Below, piece after piece: positions 1-6,002 of a DNA stretch of 7,823 bases. Position 1 is the stretch's first letter. The number at the start of each line of letters is the position of its first letter. Below the pieces are notes generated by a model. The model saw only the letters and a program-made list of their open reading frames with translations. It did no database searches and was not told where the DNA came from. Source of the stretch: Candidatus Aminicenantota bacterium (GTDB taxonomy: Bacteria > Acidobacteriota > Aminicenantia > Aminicenantales > Aminicenantaceae); assembly GCA_030627155.1 (NCBI GenBank), contig DAOUSP010000050.1, positions 1-7,823 on the forward strand, in the 5' to 3' direction. The translations under genes and the position numbers were made by a program.

Positions 1-2
1 AA

Positions 3-1538
3 ATTTCTTGTCAACCTCTGTCCAGAGAAGCTAAAATTACAGAATTTGACAGTTTTAGATTTCTAGAACAAGACATAACTAAAATTCAACTCGGATATAA
101 AGACGGTACTCATACAATCAAAGAGGTAGTTCAAGCCTATTTGGACAGAATTGAGGAGATTGATAAAAGTGGGCCCACGCTTAACTCCATTATTCAAGTA
201 AATCCTGATGTTATTCAAGTTGCAGAAGAGTTGGATATAGAGATGAGCGAGGGAAAAATAAGAGGACCTCTTCATGGCATTCCTGTAGTATTAAAAGACA
301 ATATTGACACCCATGATAAAATGGCAACCACTGCCGGTTCAAGAGCATTAATGAATTCTTACCCGTTGAAGGATAGCTATATTGCCAAACAACTAAAAGA
401 TGCCGGAGCGATTATCATTGGAAAAGCCAATTTAAGTGAGTGGGCGAATTTTCGAGGTCAATTATCTACAAGTGGCTGGAGTGGTGTAGGTGGCCAAACC
501 AAAAATCCGTATGTTTTGAGTCGTAACCCTTGTGGATCAAGTTCGGGTTCAGCCGTAGCTGTATCCGCTAATCTTACAATGCTTGCGATAGGAACTGAAA
601 CCGATGGTTCCATTGTTTGCCCTTCACATAGCAATGGTATTGTGGGAATCAAACCAACCGTAGGGCTTGTAAGTCGCTCTGGAGTTATTCCCATCTCATT
701 TACACAAGACACACCGGGACCTATGGCACGGACGGTAAGAGACGCTGCGATTTGTTTGGGGGCATTAGTCGGGGTAGATTCAGCCGATGAAAAAACATTG
801 GCAAGCCAGGGAAAATTTTACAAGGATTACACGCAATTCTTAAAAGAAGACGGGTTAAAAGGTAAGAAAATCGGTCTATACAAAGCTCCTTTAGGAATAA
901 ATTATAAGGTTGATACGTTGATGTACCAAGCGGTAGATTTTATGAAAAGCCAGGGAGCAGAAATCATTGAGATAGATGAAATATCAAGTGGTAAGGTTGG
1001 CGATTATTCATTCGAAGTCATGCTATATGAATACAAAGATGGATTGAATAAATATTTCCAATCCCTGGGACCTGATGCTCCAATCAAAAGCGTTGAAGAA
1101 CTTATAGCATTTAATAAATCGGATTCGATAGAATTAAAATATTTTAACCAGAGATACCTGGAAATGGCCCAGGAAAAGGGAGATCTGAGCTCTGAGGAAT
1201 ACAAGGAAGCATTAGCCAAAATGATGAAAGGCAGTAGGGAAGAAGGAATAGACAGAGTCATGAATGAACATGATCTGGATGCAATAATAGCCCCAACAGG
1301 AAGCCCTGCCTGGAAAACCGATTTGATTAATGGCGACAGTTTTCAGTTGGGAAGCTCTTCTCCTGCAGCTCAAGCTGGATATCCAAATATTACAGTACCT
1401 ATGGGCTATATTGATGAGTTACCTGTTGGAATATCTTTTTTCGGAAGGGCCTGGAGTGAGCCGATTTTACTTGAAATAGCCTATGCATATGAAATCGGGA
1501 CTAAACATCGCAAAGCTCCAAAGTTTCTGACTAATTAA
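3..1538 (+). CDS. Amidase signature family enzyme, 5'-truncated by the window edge
   Basis: This is an amidase-signature hydrolase, which cleaves carboxamide bonds with a Ser-cisSer-Lys triad. The frame is open from base 3. The first methionine-like codon (TTG at 141) falls inside the conserved N-terminal helix, so the true start lies upstream of the window. Counting from the codon at base 3, the catalytic Lys is residue 98 (VVLKDNID), the serine-rich loop with the cis-Ser is near residues 179-181 (CGSSSGSAVAV), and the nucleophile Ser is residue 203 (GTETDGSIVCPS). The triad appears intact. The C-terminus (ELPVGISFFGRAW, then KHRKAPKF) matches the family's normal end, so the 3' end is complete. 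The first in-window residues read I-S-C-Q, which would suit the end of a lipoprotein signal peptide and thus an envelope location; this is inference because the signal itself is not visible. The substrate cannot be assigned; peptide amidase-like and general amidases are both possible. Confidence 0.93.
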   Translation: MSCQPLSREAKITEFDSFRFLEQDITKIQLGYKDGTHTIKEVVQAYLDRIEEIDKSGPTLNSIIQVNPDVIQVAEELDIEMSEGKIRGPLHGIPVVLKDNIDTHDKMATTAGSRALMNSYPLKDSYIAKQLKDAGAIIIGKANLSEWANFRGQLSTSGWSGVGGQTKNPYVLSRNPCGSSSGSAVAVSANLTMLAIGTETDGSIVCPSHSNGIVGIKPTVGLVSRSGVIPISFTQDTPGPMARTVRDAAICLGALVGVDSADEKTLASQGKFYKDYTQFLKEDGLKGKKIGLYKAPLGINYKVDTLMYQAVDFMKSQGAEIIEIDEISSGKVGDYSFEVMLYEYKDGLNKYFQSLGPDAPIKSVEELIAFNKSDSIELKYFNQRYLEMAQEKGDLSSEEYKEALAKMMKGSREEGIDRVMNEHDLDAIIAPTGSPAWKTDLINGDSFQLGSSSPAAQAGYPNITVPMGYIDELPVGISFFGRAWSEPILLEIAYAYEIGTKHRKAPKFLTN

Positions 1539-1560
1539 GGCCGATTTTGAGGCCGTTTTT
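1536..1560 (+). terminator. Rho-independent-like terminator after the amidase gene
   Basis: The stem GGCC (1539-1542) pairs with GGCC (1551-1554) around the loop GATTTTGA, followed by G and five T. Flanking AA and TT can extend it past one bulged G. The stem is short, so strength is uncertain. The second repeat block has the same loop and a stem with compensating changes, which supports selection on the hairpin. Confidence 0.55.
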
Positions 1561-1696
1561 CAGTTTAACTCCTGAAAATTCAAAAAATTCGTGCGGCCAG
1601 ACCCCAGAAATACCCCAGAAATACAGACCACATAATTCAGAACTTCGTGCGGCCAGATCACAGAGGCACAAGGCTACAGAGGAAAAAGCATGAAGC

Positions 1697-1722
1697 ATGA
1701 AAAATAGGATGTGTCCCTATTT
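1697..1722 (-). terminator. AU-rich hairpin at the abiEii stop codon
   Basis: Read on the minus strand, AAATAGG (1722-1716) and CCTATTT (1708-1702) form a perfect 7-base stem around the loop GACACAT. The downstream arm runs on into a short U-tract. The abiEii stop codon (1719-1717) lies inside the upstream arm. An identical stem and loop sits just past the glycosylase gene's stop at 3739-3759, so this is a reused 3'-end module and not a chance palindrome. The stem is weak in G+C. Confidence 0.5.
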
Positions 1723-2505
1723 ATTCAATTTCTTCTCAATTAGACCTTCTAACTCCTTTAAAATAAATTCATAGTGTGGAAGATCTTTAATTTGTTTTGT
1801 TAATCTTATCTCCCAATTTTGCCTGTAATCCTCATTTCCTATTGCGCTTAAAAGGTTTGGATAATAGATATCATAGCCAACCTTCTTGTTGAATCCTTTT
1901 TTAATTTTCCCAGCGTTAATGCCCAACTTTAGAAGATACCACAAATCGTAAAGGTCGCGCGGTTCATTATCAACATCTAATATTCTGCATATTTTATCAA
2001 CAGCGACAGATTCTAATGTATAAATTCTGAGCTCGGCCTTTTCATATTTAAATTCCTCATAACCAAATAAAATTCGCTTCTTTAGAGTAGGAGGGATGTA
2101 ATTATCTTTTAAAACATCTATTTTTAGTTCTTTAACTGCCCTAATTTCCGGAATGATGTCGTAGCTTATAAAGAACTGAAGTCTGTCTCTTTCAGACTCA
2201 AAACGTTTCTTTAAGTTATAGGGATATTCCAAATTTATTTTTTCAATTATCTTTCCAAATTTTATTACATAGTCTTCAAAACTTTCTTTTTCCTCAACTA
2301 AAAAATCTAAATCTTCTGAAAATCGATAATCAGAAAAATATATTTTTTTTAAGGCTGTCCCCCCACGAAAAATGAGTTTTTCTTTGAATTCGATATCTTT
2401 TGCGAGATAGAATAACATAAGTTCAATGAAATAATCCTTTTCTATTGTCTCAGAAGGAACACCTGCTGTTTCGGCTAGTCTTTGACTTTGAAAATAATCA
2501 ATCAC
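1717..2505 (-). CDS. abiEii: AbiEii/AbiGii-family nucleotidyltransferase toxin
   Basis: This is the toxin of a type IV-class AbiE toxin-antitoxin pair, a DNA polymerase beta-like nucleotidyltransferase. Characterised relatives bind nucleotide triphosphate, and some modify tRNA, causing growth arrest. At 262 residues it is of normal family length. Visible motifs are EKDYFIELML (22-31), the nucleotide-binding FRGGTALKK (46-54), the metal-binding RFSEDLDF (61-68, Asp65 and Asp67), a third carboxylate in LKID (Asp132), and the C-terminal TLESVAVDK (165-173) and RDLYDLWYL (185-193). All key positions look intact. The start is GTG at 2505-2503, six bases after the abiEi stop, with only a poor Shine-Dalgarno sequence, so translation is probably coupled to the antitoxin. 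The gene is very AT-rich. Family assignment is firm; the cellular target is not known here. Confidence 0.93.
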   Translation of the reverse strand: MIDYFQSQRLAETAGVPSETIEKDYFIELMLFYLAKDIEFKEKLIFRGGTALKKIYFSDYRFSEDLDFLVEEKESFEDYVIKFGKIIEKINLEYPYNLKKRFESERDRLQFFISYDIIPEIRAVKELKIDVLKDNYIPPTLKKRILFGYEEFKYEKAELRIYTLESVAVDKICRILDVDNEPRDLYDLWYLLKLGINAGKIKKGFNKKVGYDIYYPNLLSAIGNEDYRQNWEIRLTKQIKDLPHYEFILKELEGLIEKKLNK

Positions 2506-2511
2506 AATAGT

Positions 2512-3333
2512 TTATCGTCTTATTAAATTCAAAATTTGTTCTTGACCAACATTATCAATCAAATGCCATTTATTTTTATCAATTCTTTTTTCAGATAAAT
2601 TGGGGTCGAATTTATCATATCGATCTTTTACATATTCTCTTAATTGATTTATTAATTCTGGTTGTTTAATATCAAAAATTTCTAAAATATATCCTAAGCG
2701 CTTGGCAACAACATTCTTATTGTGTTTTCTGATATAATCCTGCAACTTTTGGTATTCTATTTTTTCCTTAACTAGCCACAGTCCTTTGGCAATATCAGTT
2801 ATGCCCCCACAATATTCCGGATGGGTCAAAGCATCCACAATTGTCTTTTCTATATCAGATATTCTTACTTTTTCATTTGGAGTAACCCACTCTTCCTTAA
2901 TTCCCCAAATAGACTTTTCGTTTACGGAAACAAAAACTAATTTATCTCTCATCTCATAAGGCACAACCTGTCTCTTCGGAGCAGCTATAAAAATCTTCAA
3001 CAAAGGCTGAGTCAACATTCCCCAGTAATGCATGGCACTGTAAAAGGCTATATAATATCTTTTAGAATTAACAACTTCTCTGCCAGCTACATACCAGTTT
3101 CCAAGATATTGCTCTCCTTTCCCTAATTGTTGCGGTATAATCAAAAATTTCCCAGCTTTTAAGCGGGTAATCACCTTCCTCTTGACTAATTCACTCAAAA
3201 GGTCAGTAGTTTCATTATATCCTTTTCCAAGTATCCTCTGGGCATCACTAATTTCAAAGATTGACTTATTTTCTTCATAAAGCATGCTGATTAAATGGGC
3301 ACTGATATGACCCAGTGTTTTTTTGTTCGCCAT
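2512..3333 (-). CDS. abiEi: AbiEi-family antitoxin / transcriptional autorepressor
   Basis: This is the antitoxin partner of AbiEii. In studied AbiE systems the N-terminal winged-helix domain binds inverted repeats in its own promoter and represses the operon, while the C-terminal part counteracts the toxin without stable complex formation. Here residues 1-70 or so form the wHTH-like region (ISDAQRILGKGYNETTDLLSELVKRKVITRLKAGKF). The family hallmark ISDIEKTIVDALTHPEYCGG falls near residues 158-177. Its length of 273 residues is normal. The ATG at 3333-3331 is preceded by AAGG at 8 bases' spacing (3345-3342). The gene is first in a two-gene operon with abiEii and lies under the promoter/operator at 3354-3383. 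It is intact, so the module is probably functional. Confidence 0.92.
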   Translation of the reverse strand: MANKKTLGHISAHLISMLYEENKSIFEISDAQRILGKGYNETTDLLSELVKRKVITRLKAGKFLIIPQQLGKGEQYLGNWYVAGREVVNSKRYYIAFYSAMHYWGMLTQPLLKIFIAAPKRQVVPYEMRDKLVFVSVNEKSIWGIKEEWVTPNEKVRISDIEKTIVDALTHPEYCGGITDIAKGLWLVKEKIEYQKLQDYIRKHNKNVVAKRLGYILEIFDIKQPELINQLREYVKDRYDKFDPNLSEKRIDKNKWHLIDNVGQEQILNLIRR

Positions 3334-3340
3334 TATATCT

Positions 3341-3383
3341 ACCTTTTATGTAAATTATACAGTATGATATCCTGTATTGTAAA
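3341..3383 (-). promoter_or_regulatory. abiE promoter with an overlapping inverted-repeat operator
   Basis: On the minus strand there is a -35 box TTTACA (3383-3378), an 18-base spacer and a perfect -10 box TATAAT (3359-3354). A 21-base inverted repeat covers 3377-3357: arms ATACAG and CTGTAT flank a 9-base centre that contains GATATC. It fills nearly all of the spacer and overlaps the -10 box, so a protein bound there should block RNA polymerase. Transcription would begin about base 3347, placing the Shine-Dalgarno sequence almost at the 5' end of the mRNA. Binding by AbiEi is inferred from known AbiEi autoregulation. Confidence 0.75.
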
Positions 3384-3610
3384 CAAAAATAGTCGAATTT
3401 ATAGATGGCCTAATTATATGAAAAATGGGGTCGGACCATGCTAACTTATAGATATCACGAAAGATAGCCCATATAAGGGCTGATATCTTGCCTTAAAATC
3501 TCCTTTTTGGGGCCCACAAAAAAGCACTTTAAGACGAAAGCTACAGACGAAAGCTGCAAAAATAATATCTGATCTGCTTAAACGTACTTTTTTGCTACTA
3601 GAGCAATTGT
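3384..3610. other. Non-coding stretch upstream of the abiE promoter
   Basis: I see no plausible gene here. It contains an isolated, inverted relative of the repeat-block motif (TGGGGTCGGACCATG at 3426-3440), the stem-loop at 3450-3488, and an 11-base direct repeat AGACGAAAGCT at 3532-3542 and 3545-3555. The rest is unremarkable AT-rich spacer. Confidence 0.6.
3450..3488. other. Two-tier stem-loop of unknown function
   Basis: The outer stem AGATATC (3450-3456) pairs with GATATCT (3482-3488). The inner stem AGCCC (3466-3470) pairs with GGGCT (3477-3481) around the loop ATATAA. A 9-base bulge lies on the left side only. There is no T-run directly after it on either strand, so it is not an ordinary terminator. 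It could be part of another repeat element or a small structured transcript. Confidence 0.45.
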
Positions 3611-3615
3611 TTTAA

Positions 3616-3638
3616 GGTCGATTTTGAGACTGTTTTTT
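3616..3638 (+). terminator. Terminator-like hairpin at the left end of repeat block 2
   Basis: GGTC (3616-3619) pairs with GACT (3628-3631), using one G-T wobble, around GATTTTGA; then G and six T follow. It is homologous to the hairpin after the amidase gene, but the stem sequence differs with pairing kept. No plus-strand gene is visible upstream for it to terminate. Confidence 0.4.
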
Positions 3639-3733
3639 AGTTTAGCTCGTGAAAATTAAAACACTTCGTGTGGCCAAACCCCAGAGGAACAATCAGTTCG
3701 TGCGTCCTGACCCTAAAGGATAAAATATAAAGC

Positions 3734-3759
3734 ATAAAAAATAGGATGTGTCCCTATTT
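3734..3759 (-). terminator. AU-rich hairpin after the glycosylase gene
   Basis: On the minus strand AAATAGG (3759-3753) and CCTATTT (3745-3739) form a 7-base stem around GACACAT, running into six T, four bases beyond the stop codon. It matches the module at the end of abiEii exactly in stem and loop. Confidence 0.55.
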
Positions 3760-3763
3760 ATTA

Positions 3764-4432
3764 TTACGGATTGATGTGTTCCTTCATGAACGCGAGGTAG
3801 CCATTCATTTGTTGTCTATAGAATTTATGCGATAAACCCGGTATGTGTGGAAAAGGAAAAACGACTCTTGATAATACATTTTCTGTTGGTTTTATGTAGC
3901 TGAAATTCCGGCCATATTGCGCCGGTCCTTCATAACCCCAGTAATTTCTGATCAATACCCGATCCGGAGTTTTTGTCAAACAGTTCAGGACGGGCTCGCC
4001 CAGCGGCAGGATGGGTACATTTTTAAATTCCTCAATTTCCTCTCTGAGCAAAGGAATCCAATGGTCTGCCGCCTTCCGGAAGAATTGCGGGTCCTTTTTG
4101 CGCATTGTATCCGGGGGGACAGTAAAGAAATTCTTCAAGAGATTTGTCGCATAAATGTTTTCGTCCAGGTCGATATCCAATGCTTTGCAGACTTTCTCAA
4201 GGTATGTCCTCAGCCCGCCCGGCTGGTTCAGAAGCAGAGTGACCTTGATCTTTTCTCTGTATTCAGGATCTTGCACAGTAGGATCTTGCCCCAGAATTAT
4301 CAACCTGATTTTACCTCTGCCACGAAAGGGATCGGGCGGAGTGAGGGACGTATCAATGTACGAACTGATTTCAGAGCTTGCCAGCTTGTCAATGACCTTC
4401 CTGGCTTCAATCGATAGTTCATTATCGTTCAT
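3764..4432 (-). CDS. Uracil-DNA glycosylase superfamily protein
   Basis: This is probably a base-excision repair-like glycosylase of the UDG fold, or a diverged relative; the subfamily is not identified. At 222 residues it is close to UDG size. The first active-site motif is LIILGQDPTVQD (44-55), comparable to the GQDPYH motif of family-1 enzymes, with Asp50 kept but the Tyr that shields the uracil pocket replaced by Thr52. Other conserved-looking segments are NIYATNLLKNFF (92-103), ILPLGEPVL (141-149) and the distal loop FPHIPGLSHKF (194-204), where His196 would be the second active-site residue. The ATG at 4432-4430 has AGG 8 bases upstream (4443-4441). A 13-base palindrome (GAGAAA, T, TTTCTC; 4456-4468) lies just upstream and could be regulatory. 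The gene looks richer in G+C than the AbiE genes, which hints at a different origin. Confidence 0.78.
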   Translation of the reverse strand: MNDNELSIEARKVIDKLASSEISSYIDTSLTPPDPFRGRGKIRLIILGQDPTVQDPEYREKIKVTLLLNQPGGLRTYLEKVCKALDIDLDENIYATNLLKNFFTVPPDTMRKKDPQFFRKAADHWIPLLREEIEEFKNVPILPLGEPVLNCLTKTPDRVLIRNYWGYEGPAQYGRNFSYIKPTENVLSRVVFPFPHIPGLSHKFYRQQMNGYLAFMKEHINP

Positions 4433-4538
4433 CTGAGAAACCTGCTTTATTTAAAGAGAAATTTTCTCCGCCTCGCGATAACTACCCTCGCCAACATAGC
4501 TGAATAGTAATCCTGAATCCTTTTGAAAGTCAAGAAAT

Positions 4539-4643
4539 ATGCACGTCCCGCGATCTTTTCATCAGCGATTTATGGGAAAGACTCCGTGTGAAGTGTTAAG
4601 GGAGAAACTTTCTGATGGACAAAAAATGCTCTGCATAGTATGA
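4539..4643 (+). pseudogene. Probable fossil of a transposase (rve/IS481-like) C-terminus
   Basis: A 34-codon open stretch ends in FHQRFMGKTPCEVLREKL. This resembles the C-terminal signature of rve-type transposases (IS481/IS3-like), roughly RPHQGLNGKTPYEVLREKL. The frame is stopped at 4524 and nothing recognisable as the catalytic DDE core lies upstream, so only the tail survives. There is no Shine-Dalgarno sequence. The match is by eye on about 18 residues and could be coincidental. If real, an insertion sequence once occupied this divergent spacer and has mostly been lost. Confidence 0.4.
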
Positions 4644-4676
4644 CATATTACAATCAACAAATAGGGTAAATAGAGG
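4616..4676 (+). promoter_or_regulatory. Weak promoter candidate and ribosome-binding site of the phosphoesterase gene
   Basis: TGGACA (4616-4621), a 17-base gap and TATGAC (4639-4644) form a modest promoter-like pair. The Shine-Dalgarno sequence AGAGG (4672-4676), 8 bases before the ATG, is convincing and fixes the start. The promoter part is tentative. Confidence 0.35.
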
Positions 4677-4684
4677 ATAAAAAA

Positions 4685-5620
4685 ATGTTTAAAAATGTTA
4701 TAGCAAAAATTGAAAAGTGTCTTTTAACTAAAAAACTTGAAAAGTTATTAAAAAAATCAGACGTTATTCCTGTTGATGAAAACTCTCGAATTGTATTTTT
4801 CAGTGATTGCCACAGAGGAATTGGTGGAGGTGCTGATGACTTTGCACACAACCAGTTGATCTATATTGCATCACTTGAAGATTATTTCAAAAAAGGATTC
4901 ACTTATATTGAGCTCGGTGATGGTGATGAATTGTGGGAAAATAGAAACTTCAAGAGAATCAAAACAACATATAGGACCATCTTTGAACTTTTAGCAAAAT
5001 TTCATGAACAAAACCGGTTCTTTTTTATCTGGGGAAACCACAACCGGCGTTGGAAAAGCCCAAAGAAGACACGAAAACAATTCGCTACAATTGTTTCCGG
5101 AGAAACACAACAAATAGAACCTTTATTCAGTGATTTTAAAGCTTATGAATCCCTTGTTCTAAGCTTTAAAAATGACGAAAAGAAAAAAATCTTTTTGGTT
5201 CATGGACATCAGGGTGAGCTGATAAACGATGCTTTCTGGTGGTTTGGCAGGTTTTTTGTCAGAAAGTTCTGGAAAATTATGCAGGCAGTATTTGGCATGC
5301 CAGACCCTACAAGACCAGCCTTCAATTATTTTAAACAGAGAAAAGCAGATGAAAAATTTACAGATTGGGTAGAAAAAAAAGGCATCCCAATTATTATTGG
5401 CCATACTCATCAGCCTATCTTTTCACCCAAAGGCGAAATTCCTTATTTTAATGACGGTAGCTGTGTGCATCCTCGATGTATTACTGTTGTTGAAATAGAA
5501 AATGGAGAAATAAAGTTAATCAAGTGGTTTATAGGCCGAAATGCCAATAATTGTCTTTGCATAATGAAAGAACGACTTGCTGGTCCAAGACCTATTGAAG
5601 ATCTGTTTAAGAACAGTTGA
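4685..5620 (+). CDS. Calcineurin-like metallophosphoesterase
   Basis: This is a two-metal phosphoesterase; substrates in this superfamily range from nucleotides and nucleic acids to lipid-linked pyrophosphates. The five metal-site blocks appear in order: SDCHRG (40-45, Asp41 and His43), GDGDE (78-82), GNHN (117-120), HGHQGE (173-178) and GHTHQP (239-244). The active site therefore looks complete, with Asn120 in place of the usual Asp/Glu after GNH. It has 311 residues. An aromatic basic insert (FWWFGRFFVRKFWKIMQ, 184-200) may be an amphipathic or membrane-touching helix. The end YFNDGSCVHPRCITVVEI (254-271) is typical of the family's closing beta strands. There is no signal peptide. The gene stands alone, divergent from the glycosylase gene with a 250-base spacer. 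A specific function such as LpxH cannot be claimed. Confidence 0.88.
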   Translation: MFKNVIAKIEKCLLTKKLEKLLKKSDVIPVDENSRIVFFSDCHRGIGGGADDFAHNQLIYIASLEDYFKKGFTYIELGDGDELWENRNFKRIKTTYRTIFELLAKFHEQNRFFFIWGNHNRRWKSPKKTRKQFATIVSGETQQIEPLFSDFKAYESLVLSFKNDEKKKIFLVHGHQGELINDAFWWFGRFFVRKFWKIMQAVFGMPDPTRPAFNYFKQRKADEKFTDWVEKKGIPIIIGHTHQPIFSPKGEIPYFNDGSCVHPRCITVVEIENGEIKLIKWFIGRNANNCLCIMKERLAGPRPIEDLFKNS

Positions 5621-5818
5621 GCAAACTCTTCTTTTCACATTTCCTAAATGCCTAAAAAATTGTTGCATGAAGATTGTTCAAAAAATTCCGGTGGCAGTCA
5701 GCAAAAGGGGGATAATAATTAGAAAAAGGTAGGAGCTCAATTCAGATATAAATTTATTTGTGTCCCTCAGCGTCAATTAGTATGAGATATGCTGTCCATC
5801 GATATACTGGAAACTGAT

Positions 5819-5876
5819 GCGACATAATGTGACAAAAAGTGACATTTTGTTGAAAAAATTGACAAGTAATGATTAA
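5819..5876. repeat. Helically phased GACA direct repeat
   Basis: GACA occurs at 5821, 5831, 5841 and 5861, exactly on a 10-base grid. A degenerate unit TGAA sits at 5851 and GATT at 5871. The approximate unit is GACA plus four A/T plus GT. The A/T runs between units are phased as well, so the DNA should face one side of the helix and may be bent. An ACAAAA/TTTTGT inverted repeat (5832-5850) is nested inside it. It may be a cooperative protein-binding site; no binding protein can be named. Confidence 0.55.
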
Positions 5877-6002
5877 CCATGCATATCATAGTATTGGGCC
5901 AAAAAAGATGAATATTACTTTGTACACGATCTCATATAGAAATTTTTTTCTTTTAGTTTTTCTAAATTCACCCTCCTCTTCATCTCTAAAGGCGATTGAC
6001 TT

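Larger units (their letters stand above)
1533..1722. repeat. Structured intergenic repeat, block 1 (two terminal hairpins)
   Basis: This is the first of two related non-coding blocks (the other is at 3611-3759, same orientation). The first 70 or so bases align with block 2 at roughly 80% by eye. In order it contains a GGCC/GGCC hairpin with an 8-base loop and a T-run (1539-1560), a motif TTCGTGCGGCCAGACCCCAG (1588-1607), an 11-base tandem duplication CCCCAGAAATA (1602-1612 and 1613-1623), a second copy TTCGTGCGGCCAGATCACAG (1644-1663), a doubled AAGCATG, and an AAATAGG/CCTATTT hairpin (1702-1722). It fills the whole gap between two convergent genes: its left edge touches the amidase stop and its right arm contains the abiEii stop. 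It could be a mobile miniature element, a REP-like element or a bidirectional terminator. No transposase for it is visible. Confidence 0.8.
3611..3759. repeat. Structured intergenic repeat, block 2 (two terminal hairpins)
   Basis: This is a shorter direct copy of block 1. It has a left hairpin GGTC/GACT with the same loop GATTTTGA and a six-T run (3616-3638), then a shared stretch TTAG...CTCGTGAAAATT, two copies of the internal motif (TTCGTGTGGCCAAACCCCAG at 3665-3684 and the diverged TTCGTGCGTCCTGACCC at 3697-3713), and the right AAATAGG/CCTATTT hairpin (3739-3759), identical in stem and loop to block 1. It lacks block 1's internal tandem duplication. Its right end lies four bases from the glycosylase gene's stop. 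There is no convergent plus-strand gene immediately to its left, so it is not simply shared by convergent genes. Confidence 0.78.

Noticed and set aside
458..1261. Minus-strand open frames of 84 and 85 codons inside the amidase gene
   Set aside because: They are shadows of a gene with all amidase signature motifs, and have no domain features of their own.
1602..1623. Possible CRISPR-like or microsatellite repeat (CCCCAGAAATA twice)
   Set aside because: Only two adjacent 11-base units without spacers; a local duplication inside repeat block 1.
3917..4436. Plus-strand open frames of 166 and 93 codons
   Set aside because: They lie antisense to the glycosylase-like gene, whose minus-strand frame shows clear UDG motifs and a good ribosome-binding site. 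The plus-strand products show no recognisable family features.
4654..5410. Minus-strand frames overlapping the metallophosphoesterase gene
   Set aside because: They overlap conserved metal-binding blocks of the real gene and show no protein family features.
5648..5722. 24-codon plus-strand frame MPKKLLHEDCSKNSGGS...
   Set aside because: It has no Shine-Dalgarno sequence or promoter, no recognisable family, and its length is expected by chance in a non-coding stretch.
5755..5769. Third copy of the AAATAGG/CCTATTT hairpin module, suggested by TGTGTCCCT-like sequence
   Set aside because: Only about nine bases (TTGTGTCCCT) are shared and neither stem arm is present, so chance is the simplest explanation.
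5859..5889. Promoter TTGACA with TATCAT for the HNH gene
   Set aside because: The -35 match is perfect but the 19-base spacing is poor, the leader would be over 200 bases, and the TTGACA belongs to the phased GACA array.
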